NCBI RefSeq assembly: GCF_009762775.1
Contig: NZ_CP046401.1
Location: 434,001-498,000 of the forward strand
Direction: 5' to 3'
Source: Maribellus comscasis
GTDB lineage: Bacteria > Bacteroidota > Bacteroidia > Bacteroidales > Prolixibacteraceae
Length of the DNA stretch: 64,000 bases
The position numbers and the translations under genes were made by a program. Every line of letters begins with the position of its first letter. Position 1 is the first letter of the stretch. Of the stretch, positions 46,701 through 55,510 are shown one piece after another. Under the pieces are notes generated by a model, which worked only from the letters and a program-made list of their open reading frames with translations, had not been told where the DNA came from and searched no databases.

Positions 46701-47112
46701 TTTGAACAGTAATGTTATTGAGTCATTAAAACCGATTAATTTCGACAGAAACATTATGAGCGAGCATTATACCGACAGATGGACACCCGAAAATCCTGGC
46801 GCAGAGTACCCGTCGGGAGTAAATTCATCCATCTACTTTAACGGTGGAAAAGTTATTAATTCTTACAGTGTACAGGATGCTTCATTTTTACGTGTAAAAA
46901 ATATTACTTTAGGTTATGATATCCCGTTAAAAAACTTCAATCTGTTTAAATCTGCTTCCGTTTACATTTCAGGAGAAAATTTACTGACCTTTACCAAGTT
47001 TGAAGGGTTTGACCCGGATGCAAACCAGTCAGGAACCGGCGTTGTAAAAACCAGTTACAACAACTATCCTTTAGCAAAAGTATTTAGGATTGGTGCAAAC
47101 ATTAAATTTTAA
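43762..47112 (+). CDS. SusC/RagA TonB-linked outer-membrane transporter with STN domain
   Basis: After the signal region the protein has an STN (secretin/TonB short N-terminal) domain (MDIQLTNRTIRDVIAYVEDNSEFVFLY..., about residues 48-115) that talks to FecR, a CarboxypepD_reg domain (GIITDNQGLPLPGVSIIVKGTSIGT, about 135-215), a plug starting DEVVAIGYGSMKKSDLTGSV with the SusC hallmark LQGKASGVQI, and a large barrel ending RIGANIKF. 1116 residues is normal. It imports oligosaccharides across the outer membrane with TonB energy and the SusD lid encoded 9 bases downstream. Confidence 0.95.
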   Translation: MKKKWLLDSHDPGIIKKWGRIMRITVVLIFGLIMTANANSYSQVTKMDIQLTNRTIRDVIAYVEDNSEFVFLYKNEDFNVDKKVNIKLEDATINQILDNVLQGEEVVYDVYDRQIIIRKSDNVPTYFQQQQKNITGIITDNQGLPLPGVSIIVKGTSIGTVSGTDGKFSLSIPNDAEIMQFSFVGMSTVEIPVEGKVTFNVVMEEESIGLDEVVAIGYGSMKKSDLTGSVTSVNSEDFVKGVANNALQLLQGKASGVQISQANSEPGGALSIKVRGAGSINSSNSVLVVIDGLPGADPSSLNPLDIESIEILKDASAAAIYGTRAANGVVLITTKQGSSGTPVVSYNTYFALQTPDYKFDVLDATQYMQMINDISEDGGKTLPFTDQEISAAGKGTDWQDVLMRNAFAMNHQFSINGGSNTSKYYVSLGYLDQDGILISSGLKKYNTLINLEFTPSEKFKFAINLNGALSKKDIIPNDSNSANENADPLNAALQFDPRLTTEKNEQGEYQRNASIALDNPLALAYGYDDNQKNTRISGNVLAEYSIIDGLKASVRLGTNLYNSRYDSYKDRTTEKGKSSGGIGSITTNDNSYWMFEGLLNYDKYFNQVHHISVMGGATWEEFENLSQYSYAAGFLSDVTNTNLLSSGIKETYDVSSSRYTHALQSIIARLNYVYNEKYLLTATLRRDGSSRFSEDNKYAIFPSVAVGWRLSEESFIKEIPAISQLKLRFGYGQMGNEGINNFETIQTFVSGGNTILGGSELSGAQPARIPNSELTWETTEEYNIGLDYGVLQNRISGGIEYYVKNTKDQLFNKPVPASTGFTSVRTNFGNVRNSGIDFNINTENLVGAFSWRTNLTFSTLKNEVIKLPPFVGDIITTGSIGTFTQDFALVQEGSPMRAFYGYKVVGIFQENDDIANSAQPNANPGEPIFLDYDEDGNIDSDDRVVLGKPFPDLTFSLNNSFSYKNFNLEIYIMGVKGIETLNSNVIESLKPINFDRNIMSEHYTDRWTPENPGAEYPSGVNSSIYFNGGKVINSYSVQDASFLRVKNITLGYDIPLKNFNLFKSASVYISGENLLTFTKFEGFDPDANQSGTGVVKTSYNNYPLAKVFRIGANIKF

Positions 47113-47121
47113 CATTTTAAA

Positions 47122-48591
47122 ATGAATATCATGTTTAAAAATATATTTAAATCAAAAATAGTCTGGATTACAGCTCTTGCGCTTTCCCTTTTTAGCTGCA
47201 GCGATTTTCTGGAAGAGGAAGTGTACACGCAGTATGATCCAAATACCTTTTTGCAAACCGAAGAAGGGATTAACAGTGTTTTAGTTGCAGCTTATGATAA
47301 TTTACAATACACCGGAAGTTCGCTGCGTGAACGGATGTTTACATTTGGAGAATTCCCGGGGGATATTATGTGGGAATGGGGCGGAGGTTTTGAAGCTATC
47401 GCCACAGTTTATATGACGTATAACTGGGACTCACAAACATCACAGTTTGAAGGACGATGGAACAACCTGTATACCAGTATACGTAATGCAAACTCACTAC
47501 TTGATAATATCGACAATGTTACTTCGCTAAGTGAAACTAAGGTTAAGCAGTTAAAAGCTGAAGCAACATTTATAAGGGCTGCTGATTACTATTATTTGTG
47601 GGAGATGTTTGGCCCGGTTCCGCTGACAACTACAACAGAGGAACTTAATTTTGAACCGGCAAAAGCAAGCAATGAAGAATTTAATTCGTTTATAGAAACA
47701 GAGTTAACTGCTGCGGCGGCTGATCTTCCTCTGGAACAGGATTTATGGGGAAAAGCAACAAAAGGTGCCGCGCTTTCTTTTCTTAGCCGCTTCTATATGA
47801 ATACCCATCAATGGCAAAAAGCCGCCGACGTATCAAAACAGGTTGTCAACCTTCAGCAGTATGAGCTTTTTGACGGCGATTTGGCCAATATGTTTGCCGT
47901 TGAGAATGAAGAAAATGATGAAGTTATTTTCACGAGCCCTGCGTCAACTACATTTCATGGCAACAGTATAATGCCACACGTTTTTCCACCCAACTATCAA
48001 ATCCAGAGCAATTGGATCAACTGGGGAGCCCAATTTGTTTTATACAGCGATTTTGTAAATTCTTACCACGCTGATGACAAACGTTTGGGATGGATGTTGT
48101 TCGAATATACTGATGTTAACGGCGTTTATCACGATTGTCTGGATCCCGATGATGTAAGCCGCGGAGTACGGTGTTTTAAATATGTACCTGATCCCAATGC
48201 GATTTCACAAAATCATGGCAACGATATACCGATGATGAGATATGCAGAAGTGCTGTTGAATGCCGCTGAAGCGATAAATGAGCTGGATGGTCCGGGCCAG
48301 GAGTCGATTGACTTTATAAACGAAGTGAGAGAACGAGCCGGAGTACCGCTATACAACGTATCAGATTTTAGTTCAAAAGACGAACTCAGAGATGCCATTC
48401 TTGATGAAAGGGGCTGGGAATTTGTATCTGAAGGCTTGCGAAGAATGGATCTGATAAGACAAGGGAAGTTGATATCCCGGGCAAAAGCACGTGGTGCAAG
48501 TAACGCTCAGGATTATATGACCTTGTTTCCAATACCACAGTCTGAATTAAATTCAAACCCGAATCTGGAACAGAATCCGGGGTACAACTAA
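47122..48591 (+). CDS. SusD/RagB glycan-binding lipoprotein
   Basis: The lipoprotein signal ends ALALSLFSC with the lipid cysteine before SDFLEEEVYTQYDP, the typical SusD start. The TPR-rich fold is recognisable (KQLKAEATFIRAADYYYLWEMFGPVPLTT and KGAALSFLSRFYMNTHQWQKAADVSKQVV), and the C terminus has the RDAILDERGWEFVSEGLRRMDLIR and FPIPQSELNSNPNLEQNPGY hallmarks. ATG at 47122 or 47131. It binds the substrate glycan at the cell surface and acts as the lid of the SusC neighbour. Confidence 0.95.
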   Translation: MNIMFKNIFKSKIVWITALALSLFSCSDFLEEEVYTQYDPNTFLQTEEGINSVLVAAYDNLQYTGSSLRERMFTFGEFPGDIMWEWGGGFEAIATVYMTYNWDSQTSQFEGRWNNLYTSIRNANSLLDNIDNVTSLSETKVKQLKAEATFIRAADYYYLWEMFGPVPLTTTTEELNFEPAKASNEEFNSFIETELTAAAADLPLEQDLWGKATKGAALSFLSRFYMNTHQWQKAADVSKQVVNLQQYELFDGDLANMFAVENEENDEVIFTSPASTTFHGNSIMPHVFPPNYQIQSNWINWGAQFVLYSDFVNSYHADDKRLGWMLFEYTDVNGVYHDCLDPDDVSRGVRCFKYVPDPNAISQNHGNDIPMMRYAEVLLNAAEAINELDGPGQESIDFINEVRERAGVPLYNVSDFSSKDELRDAILDERGWEFVSEGLRRMDLIRQGKLISRAKARGASNAQDYMTLFPIPQSELNSNPNLEQNPGYN

Positions 48592-48607
48592 ACCCAATAA
48601 AAATTCA

Positions 48608-48634
48608 AAGGCCCTGTAAAAAGGGCCTTTTTTA
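48608..48634 (+). terminator. Intrinsic terminator after susD
   Basis: AAAGGCCC and GGGCCTTT form an 8-bp stem with an 8-base loop followed by TTTT, 17 bases after the susD stop and just before the sulfatase gene. It may be partial, letting some transcription reach the sulfatase. Confidence 0.8.
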
Positions 48635-48646
48635 TTCCAATACACG

Positions 48647-50056
48647 ATGAAAAAAAAGGTTATTTACATCATTCTTTTATTTGTTTTTCAACTGCATACT
48701 TTTGGGAAAACAGAAAAAACATCAGATACCAAACCCAATATCATATTTTTGCTTGTCGATGACTTAGGATGGAGGGATGTTGGTTACATGGGAAGTAAGT
48801 TTTATGAAACTCCCAACATTGATAAACTGGCATCGCAGGGAATGACTTTTACCAACGCTTACGCGGCATGTGCAGTTTGTTCACCAACCAGAGCCTCTAT
48901 ACAAACAGGGCGCTACCCTGCCAGAATTGGAGTCACTGACTGGATTAGAGCACGTTTCCAGGTCAATAAAGAAAAGCTCAACACACCTCCACCCTACGAA
49001 AAAAACGAAGGAAAAAAGCTAATGACACCGTCAAATCCATACTGGATGGAAAAAGACGAAGTAACAACAGCCGAACTGTTGAAGGAAAATGGCTATTTCA
49101 CCTGCCATATTGGGAAATGGCATCTCGGCCCCGACGATTATTATCCTGAACACCAGGGATACGATGTAAACATTGCAGGATGTGATATGGGGCAACCCGT
49201 GAATTATTTTGACCCTTATGCCAATGATAAAGGAGTTAGTTTTCCCACATTAGAGCCACGTAAAGAAGGAGAATATCTTGTTGACCGCCTGGCGGATGAA
49301 CTGGTTGATGTCATTCAACAACATAAAAACGCACCTTTTTTTATCAATATGTGCTACTATGCTGTTCATACTCCTCTGATGGCAAAACCCGAAATGATTG
49401 ACAAATATGAAGCAAAAAACAAAGTTGATAAGCAAACCAATGCCGTCTATGCTTCAATGGTTGAGAGTGTTGACCAGGCTGTCGGAAAACTGATAAGCAC
49501 GCTGAAAAAAGAAAACCTAATGGATAATACGCTCATTATTTTCTTTTCCGATAACGGCGGATTAGTTGGCCCGACAAACAACGCCCCTTTACGGTCAGGA
49601 AAAGGCTATCCCTATGAAGGAGGAATCCGGGAACCCATGTTTGTATACTGGAAAGGAAAAATCAAAGCAGCCACATCATGCGATATTCCTGTTTCAAGCG
49701 TAGATTTTTTGCCTACTATTTGCGCAATTACCAACACTCCTCTTCCCGACAGAACGATTGATGGCCGGGATATTAGTCCCTTGTTACAAAATAAAAAACT
49801 TCCACAGGTCCCTCTTTTTTGGCATTTTCCACATTACAGGGGAAAAGATGTTGTTCCGTACAGTATAATCAGAGATGGCGACTGGAAGCTGATAAAACGT
49901 TACGAAGGGAACGAATTTGAACTTTTCAACCTGGCGGATGACCTGGCGGAAACCAATGAACTATCAAAACAAAATCCGCAAAAAGTAAATGAGTTAAACA
50001 ATAAACTTGAAGACTGGCTTAAAACCACACACGCAAAATTACCGCTAAAAAAATAA
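48647..50056 (+). CDS. Secreted type I sulfatase (formylglycine, Cys type)
   Basis: After a signal peptide (VIYIILLFVFQLHTFG) the alkaline-phosphatase-like fold starts PNIIFLLVDDLGWRDVGYMG with the metal-binding aspartates. CSPTRASIQTGR has the C-x-P-x-R sequence whose Cys78 is converted to formylglycine by an anaerobic or aerobic maturase. HIGKWHLG and FFSDNGGLVGPTNNAPLRSGKGYPYEGGIREP supply further active-site residues. Family S1; the subfamily, and so the sugar and position, cannot be set by eye. It follows susD after a terminator and suggests a sulfated glycan substrate. Confidence 0.93.
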   Translation: MKKKVIYIILLFVFQLHTFGKTEKTSDTKPNIIFLLVDDLGWRDVGYMGSKFYETPNIDKLASQGMTFTNAYAACAVCSPTRASIQTGRYPARIGVTDWIRARFQVNKEKLNTPPPYEKNEGKKLMTPSNPYWMEKDEVTTAELLKENGYFTCHIGKWHLGPDDYYPEHQGYDVNIAGCDMGQPVNYFDPYANDKGVSFPTLEPRKEGEYLVDRLADELVDVIQQHKNAPFFINMCYYAVHTPLMAKPEMIDKYEAKNKVDKQTNAVYASMVESVDQAVGKLISTLKKENLMDNTLIIFFSDNGGLVGPTNNAPLRSGKGYPYEGGIREPMFVYWKGKIKAATSCDIPVSSVDFLPTICAITNTPLPDRTIDGRDISPLLQNKKLPQVPLFWHFPHYRGKDVVPYSIIRDGDWKLIKRYEGNEFELFNLADDLAETNELSKQNPQKVNELNNKLEDWLKTTHAKLPLKK

Positions 50057-50126
50057 ACTGCCGTAAAACTGTCCTTAACAACAAAACGAACAAATAACAT
50101 TTTACCGGAAGACATTAAAAACCTGT

Positions 50127-50160
50127 CCCGATTGCCCAATCTCCTTATCTGGCAATCGGG
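50127..50160 (-). terminator. 10-bp perfect hairpin, probable minus-strand terminator
   Basis: CCCGATTGCC (50127-50136) pairs exactly with GGCAATCGGG (50151-50160) over a 14-base loop. In the minus direction it is followed by ACAGGTTTTTAA, a short U-run, so it could end transcripts of the heme propeller gene about 310 bases after its stop; the phased pentamer array would then lie in that transcript's 3' UTR. Confidence 0.55.
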
Positions 50161-50265
50161 GTAAATTTATGCGGGAATTTTAGTTTCAGCAAAATCATTT
50201 AAAGTTTACCCTTTGAAATTAAGCTCTTTTACTTTCGCATCAACTTTTTCAGCAACTGCAGGAAT

Positions 50266-50461
50266 CCTGTTAAGAATTAGCTGTCCCTGTTACAAAATTA
50301 CCTTCCCTGTACCGTTTTGGGCTCTTCCTGTTAAACAGGACAGGAAAAAGGTGAACAGGATTCTGAAAAAATGAAACAGGGCGTCAAAAAACCCTACAGG
50401 ACAACTAAAAAGACAACAGGGAGCGGTAAAAGTACAACAGGACAACAAAAGAACTTACAGG
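50266..50461. repeat. Helically phased CCTGT/ACAGG array, head to head
   Basis: CCTGT begins at 50266, 50286, 50306 and 50327. Its reverse complement ACAGG begins at 50335, 50355, 50376, 50396, 50416, 50437 and 50457, plus one extra at 50340. All steps within an arm are 20 or 21 bp and both arms average 20.33 bp, about two turns of B-DNA. The arms meet in CCTGTTAAACAGG (50327-50339). In the right arm each unit also has an A-tract of 4-6 bases some 10-12 bases after the ACAGG. Between arrays of random sequence the rest is not conserved. No reading frame covers it. It ends 11 bases from the stop codon of the minus-strand gene. Confidence 0.85.
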
Positions 50462-50471
50462 CCTATATTAG

Positions 50472-52301
50472 TTACAACGACAAACAATATTCTTCCAAAT
50501 CGTTTAGTTGCTGTTCGGTTAAATCTGCCGTTTGTCCATGTTTTTGATTTGTGTTGTAGGTTGTTAAAACTTCTTTTATCGTTTTTGCCTTTCCGTCATA
50601 CAAATAGGGAGCTGTTCGCCAAACTTCAATCAACGAAGGCGTATCAAATTTCCGGCCTTCATCTGCCCCGCTTCCTTCGCCAACATCAAAACTTTCCAAA
50701 TTCGTAAAATTGGCTCCGGAATGACAATGGGAACACCGGGCCTGCTCAAAAACTGTTTCCCCTCTTTGAGCTGCTTCACTCAATTTTCCGTTAACCAAAT
50801 ACGGACTGGCTACGGGTTTTAAGCTTGTTAAGTAAGCATCGATGGCATCTGTAATTTCCCTGGGTTGCCGCGTAAAAAGAATATGCTCTACTCCTGCAAT
50901 TACAGCAACAGATGCACTGCTTCGGATACCTGTTATCATGGCCGGAGGAGTGGCATGGGCCAGCAACATACTTTTGGTGTTTTTCGGATTTCCAATTCCA
51001 TCGTTTAGCAAATCCCAGTTTAAGCCGTCAACGCGTGCATCTCCCTGATGGCAACTGGTACAAGATTGCCAATGTTGTTTACAAAGCCGCGCATCATTAA
51101 AATACATTTCGCCTAACCGTTCTTTGGTTGCTTCTTCTTGATTCCCCAGCGACAGCGAGGCCACATCTGCAGGATTTGCAAGATCAACTTCAGCAAGGCT
51201 TCCCGAAAAATACATCGATACATAAATTTTATCTCCACCCAAAGCTATCCCTTTTGCGCCGGCTGCGTGCAAGTCAATTCGTTTCCGAATATGCTGTAAA
51301 AAACTCAAATCGTTCTGAATTTCATCGAGCGAGGTTGCAAATAATGTTGGCTGGCTTTCATCTGCAACATGCGAAATCCGGGCATGCAAGGCTTTCCGGT
51401 CGATAATACTCAACTCATCCGTTCCGGCATGCGAAACAAAAAGGCTATTTCCATCTTTACTGCATTCCACATCGTAAGGATTGGCAGCTCCCAAATCCAA
51501 ATCATCAAGCATTACCGTACACAGATAATTTTGCTGAGCGACATCAATAATACTCAGTGCATTGGTATTTATCCAGCCTCGTTCCACCTGATTGGTTGGC
51601 ACATTGTAACGCCCTAAAACATGGGTAACATACGCAAATTTCTGATCCGGAGAAATTGTAATTTTGTTTAACCCGTTGGAACCGTTGGGAAGATCAATCT
51701 CTTTTATTTTACGCATGGAAGAGGCATCAAAAACCGACACTTTTGCAGAATGGTACTTCGCCTTTGCACTTCCGCTTGGTAAATGGTTCGCAATAAGAAG
51801 CAAATCAGTTCCGGGAACGCAGGCCAAAGAAACCGGCTCTCGGTCGGCACTTGCAGTTTGTTCAACAGAAAAATCAGAAAGATTTACTTTAACAACCGAG
51901 TCATCAAATCGGGCACAGAAAAAGAGCGATTTCCCATCGGGGGTAACAACCGGAGACATTGGCGTGTGCCCCACTTTTAAACGCCGGGTAACCTCCAAAC
52001 TTGTTAAATCAATCTCCAAAAGTTCTCCTTCAGGAGCAGAAAGTGTTACATACAATTTTGTTTCGTCAGGAGAAAGTGCAAGTCCGCCTGGTTTTGCTGC
52101 CAGTTCAATTTGTTTGATTGGAGCCGCTTCCGCCGTGTTTAAAATATAAATCCGATGGGCTGTTTCATCGGCAATATAAAGTAGTTTTTGCTTTTCACCA
52201 AACACACTTTGGTTGGGCGACATTATTTTTCCGGATTCTGAAGAACATGAAAAAAGTAAAAATAAAAGGAACGTAATATTGATATAAAGTGTAGATTTCA
52301 T
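50472..52301 (-). CDS. Lipoprotein with YVTN beta-propeller and di-heme cytochrome c peroxidase-like domain
   Basis: The lipoprotein signal is MKSTLYINITFLLFLLFSC. Residues about 35-390 form a YVTN/NHL-type propeller (KLLYIADETAHRIYILNT, GGLALSPDETKLYVTLS, MSPVVTPDGKSLFFCAR). The C-terminal 200 residues have two heme-c sites, CTSCH and CSHCH, in a MauG/cytochrome c peroxidase-like arrangement, so the protein should be an exported redox enzyme or electron carrier. 609 residues. It is 53 bases downstream of the HzsA-like gene and probably co-transcribed. Substrate unknown. Confidence 0.85.
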   Translation of the reverse strand: MKSTLYINITFLLFLLFSCSSESGKIMSPNQSVFGEKQKLLYIADETAHRIYILNTAEAAPIKQIELAAKPGGLALSPDETKLYVTLSAPEGELLEIDLTSLEVTRRLKVGHTPMSPVVTPDGKSLFFCARFDDSVVKVNLSDFSVEQTASADREPVSLACVPGTDLLLIANHLPSGSAKAKYHSAKVSVFDASSMRKIKEIDLPNGSNGLNKITISPDQKFAYVTHVLGRYNVPTNQVERGWINTNALSIIDVAQQNYLCTVMLDDLDLGAANPYDVECSKDGNSLFVSHAGTDELSIIDRKALHARISHVADESQPTLFATSLDEIQNDLSFLQHIRKRIDLHAAGAKGIALGGDKIYVSMYFSGSLAEVDLANPADVASLSLGNQEEATKERLGEMYFNDARLCKQHWQSCTSCHQGDARVDGLNWDLLNDGIGNPKNTKSMLLAHATPPAMITGIRSSASVAVIAGVEHILFTRQPREITDAIDAYLTSLKPVASPYLVNGKLSEAAQRGETVFEQARCSHCHSGANFTNLESFDVGEGSGADEGRKFDTPSLIEVWRTAPYLYDGKAKTIKEVLTTYNTNQKHGQTADLTEQQLNDLEEYCLSL

Positions 52302-52354
52302 TCTTAAGTTGTTAATCGTGGGACAAATTCCGACATTTTGGCTTCAACTAATTT

Positions 52355-55255
52355 TCAGAGTTTCATCCCCGTCAGTTCTGGGTCGTAATGTTTTTCTCCT
52401 TCCGAAATGGCTTCCCTGTTTTTCTGTTCTTCCTCCTGCCGGTAAGTATATTTCTCAAGTCGTTTTTTATCGGTTTCTGAAGGGACAAAACCTTCCATAT
52501 CCAAACGCGGGGTTGCCAGCAACTGATTCTTTCCTTTCGTAATAATGGCCAGGGCTTCGCTGTATTCTTCTGAATTTTTATTCCCGATATTTTCCAAACA
52601 GGGACTCAACTCCGGCCGTTCAAAAGTAATCTGTGCCCGTAAAGGTCTCCAATGCCCGCCTTGTGCAGCAAAGTCAACATGCGTAAGTTCCTCAAGCCGG
52701 TTTAAATCTTCCTGAGAAATTGGGCTTCTGCCCGCCGGATTATCGGGATAAGCCGAGATAAAATCAGGGTAGTAAACCGCATTAATATCAATCCAGGTAA
52801 CTAACCGATCCATCTCTTCCTCCGAAAGATGAACTCCCGCATGACCTTTTTGAATTTTCTTTATCAGGTTGCTGGAACGCGCCCCCCAGGAATATGCCGG
52901 TTGGATTTCCGCCGGGCCGGCACCAATCGGATTGATCTCCTTTTGTTTATACATATCGATGTAAGCCGCATTAAAATAAGGATTCCTGTCGCCAGCCAGA
53001 ATTAACTTTTCCCCGGCTTTTTTCCCAAAATCGTGGCATTTTACACAATGTTTATCCAAAACGGGCTGTACCTCTTTTACAAATCCAAAAGAACGGGCTT
53101 CGCCATACCAGCCGTTTAACTTTTGCGGCGGTGCTTGTAAGGCTTGTGCCACTTGCTCCGACGATGACGGCGGTGCCATTCTTCGGTCCTCATGACACCC
53201 AATGCAGCCCAATGTTTCTCCGGATTGAACCATGGTTCCGCTTCGCATCGACTGAATCATCATTTTGTTTTCATCCAGCAATTGAAAGTAAACATATTTA
53301 TCTGCCGGAACTTCAACATAAGCCGAGCCATCTGCTTCAACCGGAACCGTTCCCAAAATTCGTTTGCATTCAAAGCTGTGCCAGTTCATTGCCGGGCGGT
53401 GAACACCCTGACCACTCCAGGCGGGAATTGTCCAGCTTCGTTTTTCCACCGACTCAATCACACGTAAATATTTTACGGCACCCCGCTCTACTCCCTGCAT
53501 GTGCGTTCCCTGATACACATCCTGCACATAAAACGTTCCTGCTCCCGATTTATAATCCCGTTTCTCCTGAATCACATATTCTTTTTCGCGACTTTTTAAA
53601 GGAAGCGGATCAAAACAACCCGGAGCTTCGGTGTATATCAACTGCTCATTCCCAAAAATATCGATAAGAAACAAGCCCATCTGTTCACCCAAACCCATCG
53701 TTCTGGAACATAAAAAGTAGGTCTCATTTAAAGGGTACGGATCTTCATAAAGAGGACGAACCTGCTTAAACATATCGTAATTCCCTTTACCGATAAGTTC
53801 TGCTGCCGAAGCAGGCCAGGTGAGCTCAACCGGACTTTTACCATCCATTCCTTTTTCCCGGTCAATAATTCCAAGAGCTCCCCAGGGACGATCGTGGCAA
53901 GATCCCAAAATGGCAATCACCTTTTCGGTTCCGGGAACAGGCCGCGCATCAATCACACCTCCCGGAGAATTTGTGTTGTTCCCGTAATAAACAGCCTGGT
54001 TGGTTCCGTCCGGGTTCATGGTCCACAAGCCCTGCGCATCGCCAAAATTCCGGTCAACATATTCCCAGCGATCATATAAAATGTGTCCGTCGGGCATAAC
54101 CGAGCTGTGTCCTTCAAACAACGAGCTTTTTCCCAACTGCGTAATATTGGCACCATCGCCTTCCATGCGGAAAAGATTGCACATAATATGGACGTTACAC
54201 ATACAATATTTCGGTTCGCGTGTGGATGAAAAAACAATATTTCCATCGGGTAAATATTGCGGATCGACATCTGCCACACCTTCTGCCTTTGTCAATTGTT
54301 TCAGGTTCCTTCCGTCGCTATCCACTTCATAAATATGGTAATCCTCATCGATATTGTTCCGCATGGAAAAAAGTATTTTTTCCCCGTCGTAACTTATTTC
54401 CGGATCGCGAATGACACCTTCTTTACTTTCAAGCAAAATTTTTACTTTCCCTCCGTTTTTAAGGTCGATAACTTTTAATGCGCCGCCCGGAGCAAAACTG
54501 TTGGTATTAATCTCGTTGGTTTGAAAAAGAGTTGCGGTATTATGATGATCGGGCGCATACTGCCGCCGGGTAACAAAAACAAGGGGTTGCCGGGTAAGCA
54601 AAGGATTGGATAACAGAGCCTCCTTTTTTATCGCTTCCCAGGAAGTAACAAAACCGGCCAGCTCCTCGTTACAGGATGCTGTTTTATTTAAAAGTTGCGT
54701 CTTTACGTTTTCATATTCTCCTTTGATTTCGTCCAACTGATTCAAAAATAAACTTCCCTTGTATTCCTTGGAAAACTTCGATTGAATATCTAAAATGGCT
54801 GCTTCCAGCGGATTAAAATCGATAGCTTCAAAAGAGTTGAGATTTTGACCAAACCGCACCACATCCTCAACAAGTTCCAATTTCTGCTCAAGCGAAGCAA
54901 GCGACGCAGATTTTTTGATTTTTTCCTGAAAAACCACAGCAAAATCACCCAGTGCTTTTTGATGTTTAAATAATAAACTGTCGGCCAACTGCTCCCGGGT
55001 TTCGCTATTAACCCAGTTGGCAAACTCCTGATTATTTAAAAGATAAAAACTTTCCCAGCGGTATTTCTGCTGAAAATCATCGAATAATTTTTGAACTTCA
55101 CTCTGCGGGTCTTGTGTATTTTCAATTTTTGGCAATGCAGACAGGTAGCTTATCCAGTCTTCCTGTGATTGTTGATTCTCCCGTGAGTTACAGGAAATAA
55201 AAATAACAATCAATGCCAAAAAGAATATTCTTTTGCTGGAAATCGACGTGGTCAT
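52355..55255 (-). CDS. HzsA-like heme-c lipoprotein with PD40/WD40-type propeller
   Basis: The lipoprotein signal ends LALIVIFISC. A helical N-terminal region is followed by TolB-like blades (SYDGEKILFSMRNNIDEDYHI, YLPDGNIVFSSTREPKYC, GLWTMNPDGTNQ). Two heme-c sites follow, CIGCH and CVKCH, and the C-terminal part (YFQLLDENKMMIQSMRSGTMVQSGETLGC) matches the large family related to the alpha subunit of hydrazine synthase. These homologues are common in Planctomycetota and marine Bacteroidota that do not make hydrazine, so that activity should not be assumed. 966 residues. Its likely partner is the next gene. Confidence 0.8.
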   Translation of the reverse strand: MTTSISSKRIFFLALIVIFISCNSRENQQSQEDWISYLSALPKIENTQDPQSEVQKLFDDFQQKYRWESFYLLNNQEFANWVNSETREQLADSLLFKHQKALGDFAVVFQEKIKKSASLASLEQKLELVEDVVRFGQNLNSFEAIDFNPLEAAILDIQSKFSKEYKGSLFLNQLDEIKGEYENVKTQLLNKTASCNEELAGFVTSWEAIKKEALLSNPLLTRQPLVFVTRRQYAPDHHNTATLFQTNEINTNSFAPGGALKVIDLKNGGKVKILLESKEGVIRDPEISYDGEKILFSMRNNIDEDYHIYEVDSDGRNLKQLTKAEGVADVDPQYLPDGNIVFSSTREPKYCMCNVHIMCNLFRMEGDGANITQLGKSSLFEGHSSVMPDGHILYDRWEYVDRNFGDAQGLWTMNPDGTNQAVYYGNNTNSPGGVIDARPVPGTEKVIAILGSCHDRPWGALGIIDREKGMDGKSPVELTWPASAAELIGKGNYDMFKQVRPLYEDPYPLNETYFLCSRTMGLGEQMGLFLIDIFGNEQLIYTEAPGCFDPLPLKSREKEYVIQEKRDYKSGAGTFYVQDVYQGTHMQGVERGAVKYLRVIESVEKRSWTIPAWSGQGVHRPAMNWHSFECKRILGTVPVEADGSAYVEVPADKYVYFQLLDENKMMIQSMRSGTMVQSGETLGCIGCHEDRRMAPPSSSEQVAQALQAPPQKLNGWYGEARSFGFVKEVQPVLDKHCVKCHDFGKKAGEKLILAGDRNPYFNAAYIDMYKQKEINPIGAGPAEIQPAYSWGARSSNLIKKIQKGHAGVHLSEEEMDRLVTWIDINAVYYPDFISAYPDNPAGRSPISQEDLNRLEELTHVDFAAQGGHWRPLRAQITFERPELSPCLENIGNKNSEEYSEALAIITKGKNQLLATPRLDMEGFVPSETDKKRLEKYTYRQEEEQKNREAISEGEKHYDPELTGMKL

Positions 55256-55451
55256 AATTTAGGTTTATTTGGAATCCTAAAAATACCAAATAATTCGAAT
55301 AATCAGCGCTTGGTACTCCACATTCGTTCAGAACAAATTGGGGCGAAAAAGATGTGACTTTTTGCTTATTAGTTCGTTCAGCATTTTTGAAATCCGGACA
55401 CGTTCTTAAATAATGACCCTGAGCGAACCAACAGTTAATTTTTTATACAAA
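55256..55451. other. Promoter region of the heme-c pair
   Basis: An AT-rich stretch before the HzsA-like gene with two near copies of TTCGTTCAG (near 55324 and 55373) about 49 bp apart. No gene; part of the 577-base gap that also holds a terminator, a gene remnant and a degenerate repeat. Confidence 0.3.
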
Positions 55452-55485
55452 AAAACAGGAGCTCAATTATTTCAGCTCCTGTTTT
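55452..55485 (-). terminator. Perfect 12-bp hairpin terminator of the lost barrel gene
   Basis: AAAACAGGAGCT (55452-55463) pairs exactly with AGCTCCTGTTTT (55474-55485). In the minus direction the stem is followed by an uninterrupted T-run, 26 bases after the stop codon of the outer-membrane protein remnant. Confidence 0.8.
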
Positions 55486-55510
55486 ACTTCTACGCATTTT
55501 TAAATCGCCT

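Noticed and set aside
50266..50461. CRISPR array as an explanation of the phased repeats
   Set aside because: Only five bases are conserved per unit, the period is 20-21 bp, the orientation switches in the middle, and no cas gene is near.
52355..55255. Hydrazine synthase subunit, hence anammox
   Set aside because: Only the general HzsA-like family matches; no partner subunits or other anammox genes occur, and such homologues are common outside anammox bacteria.
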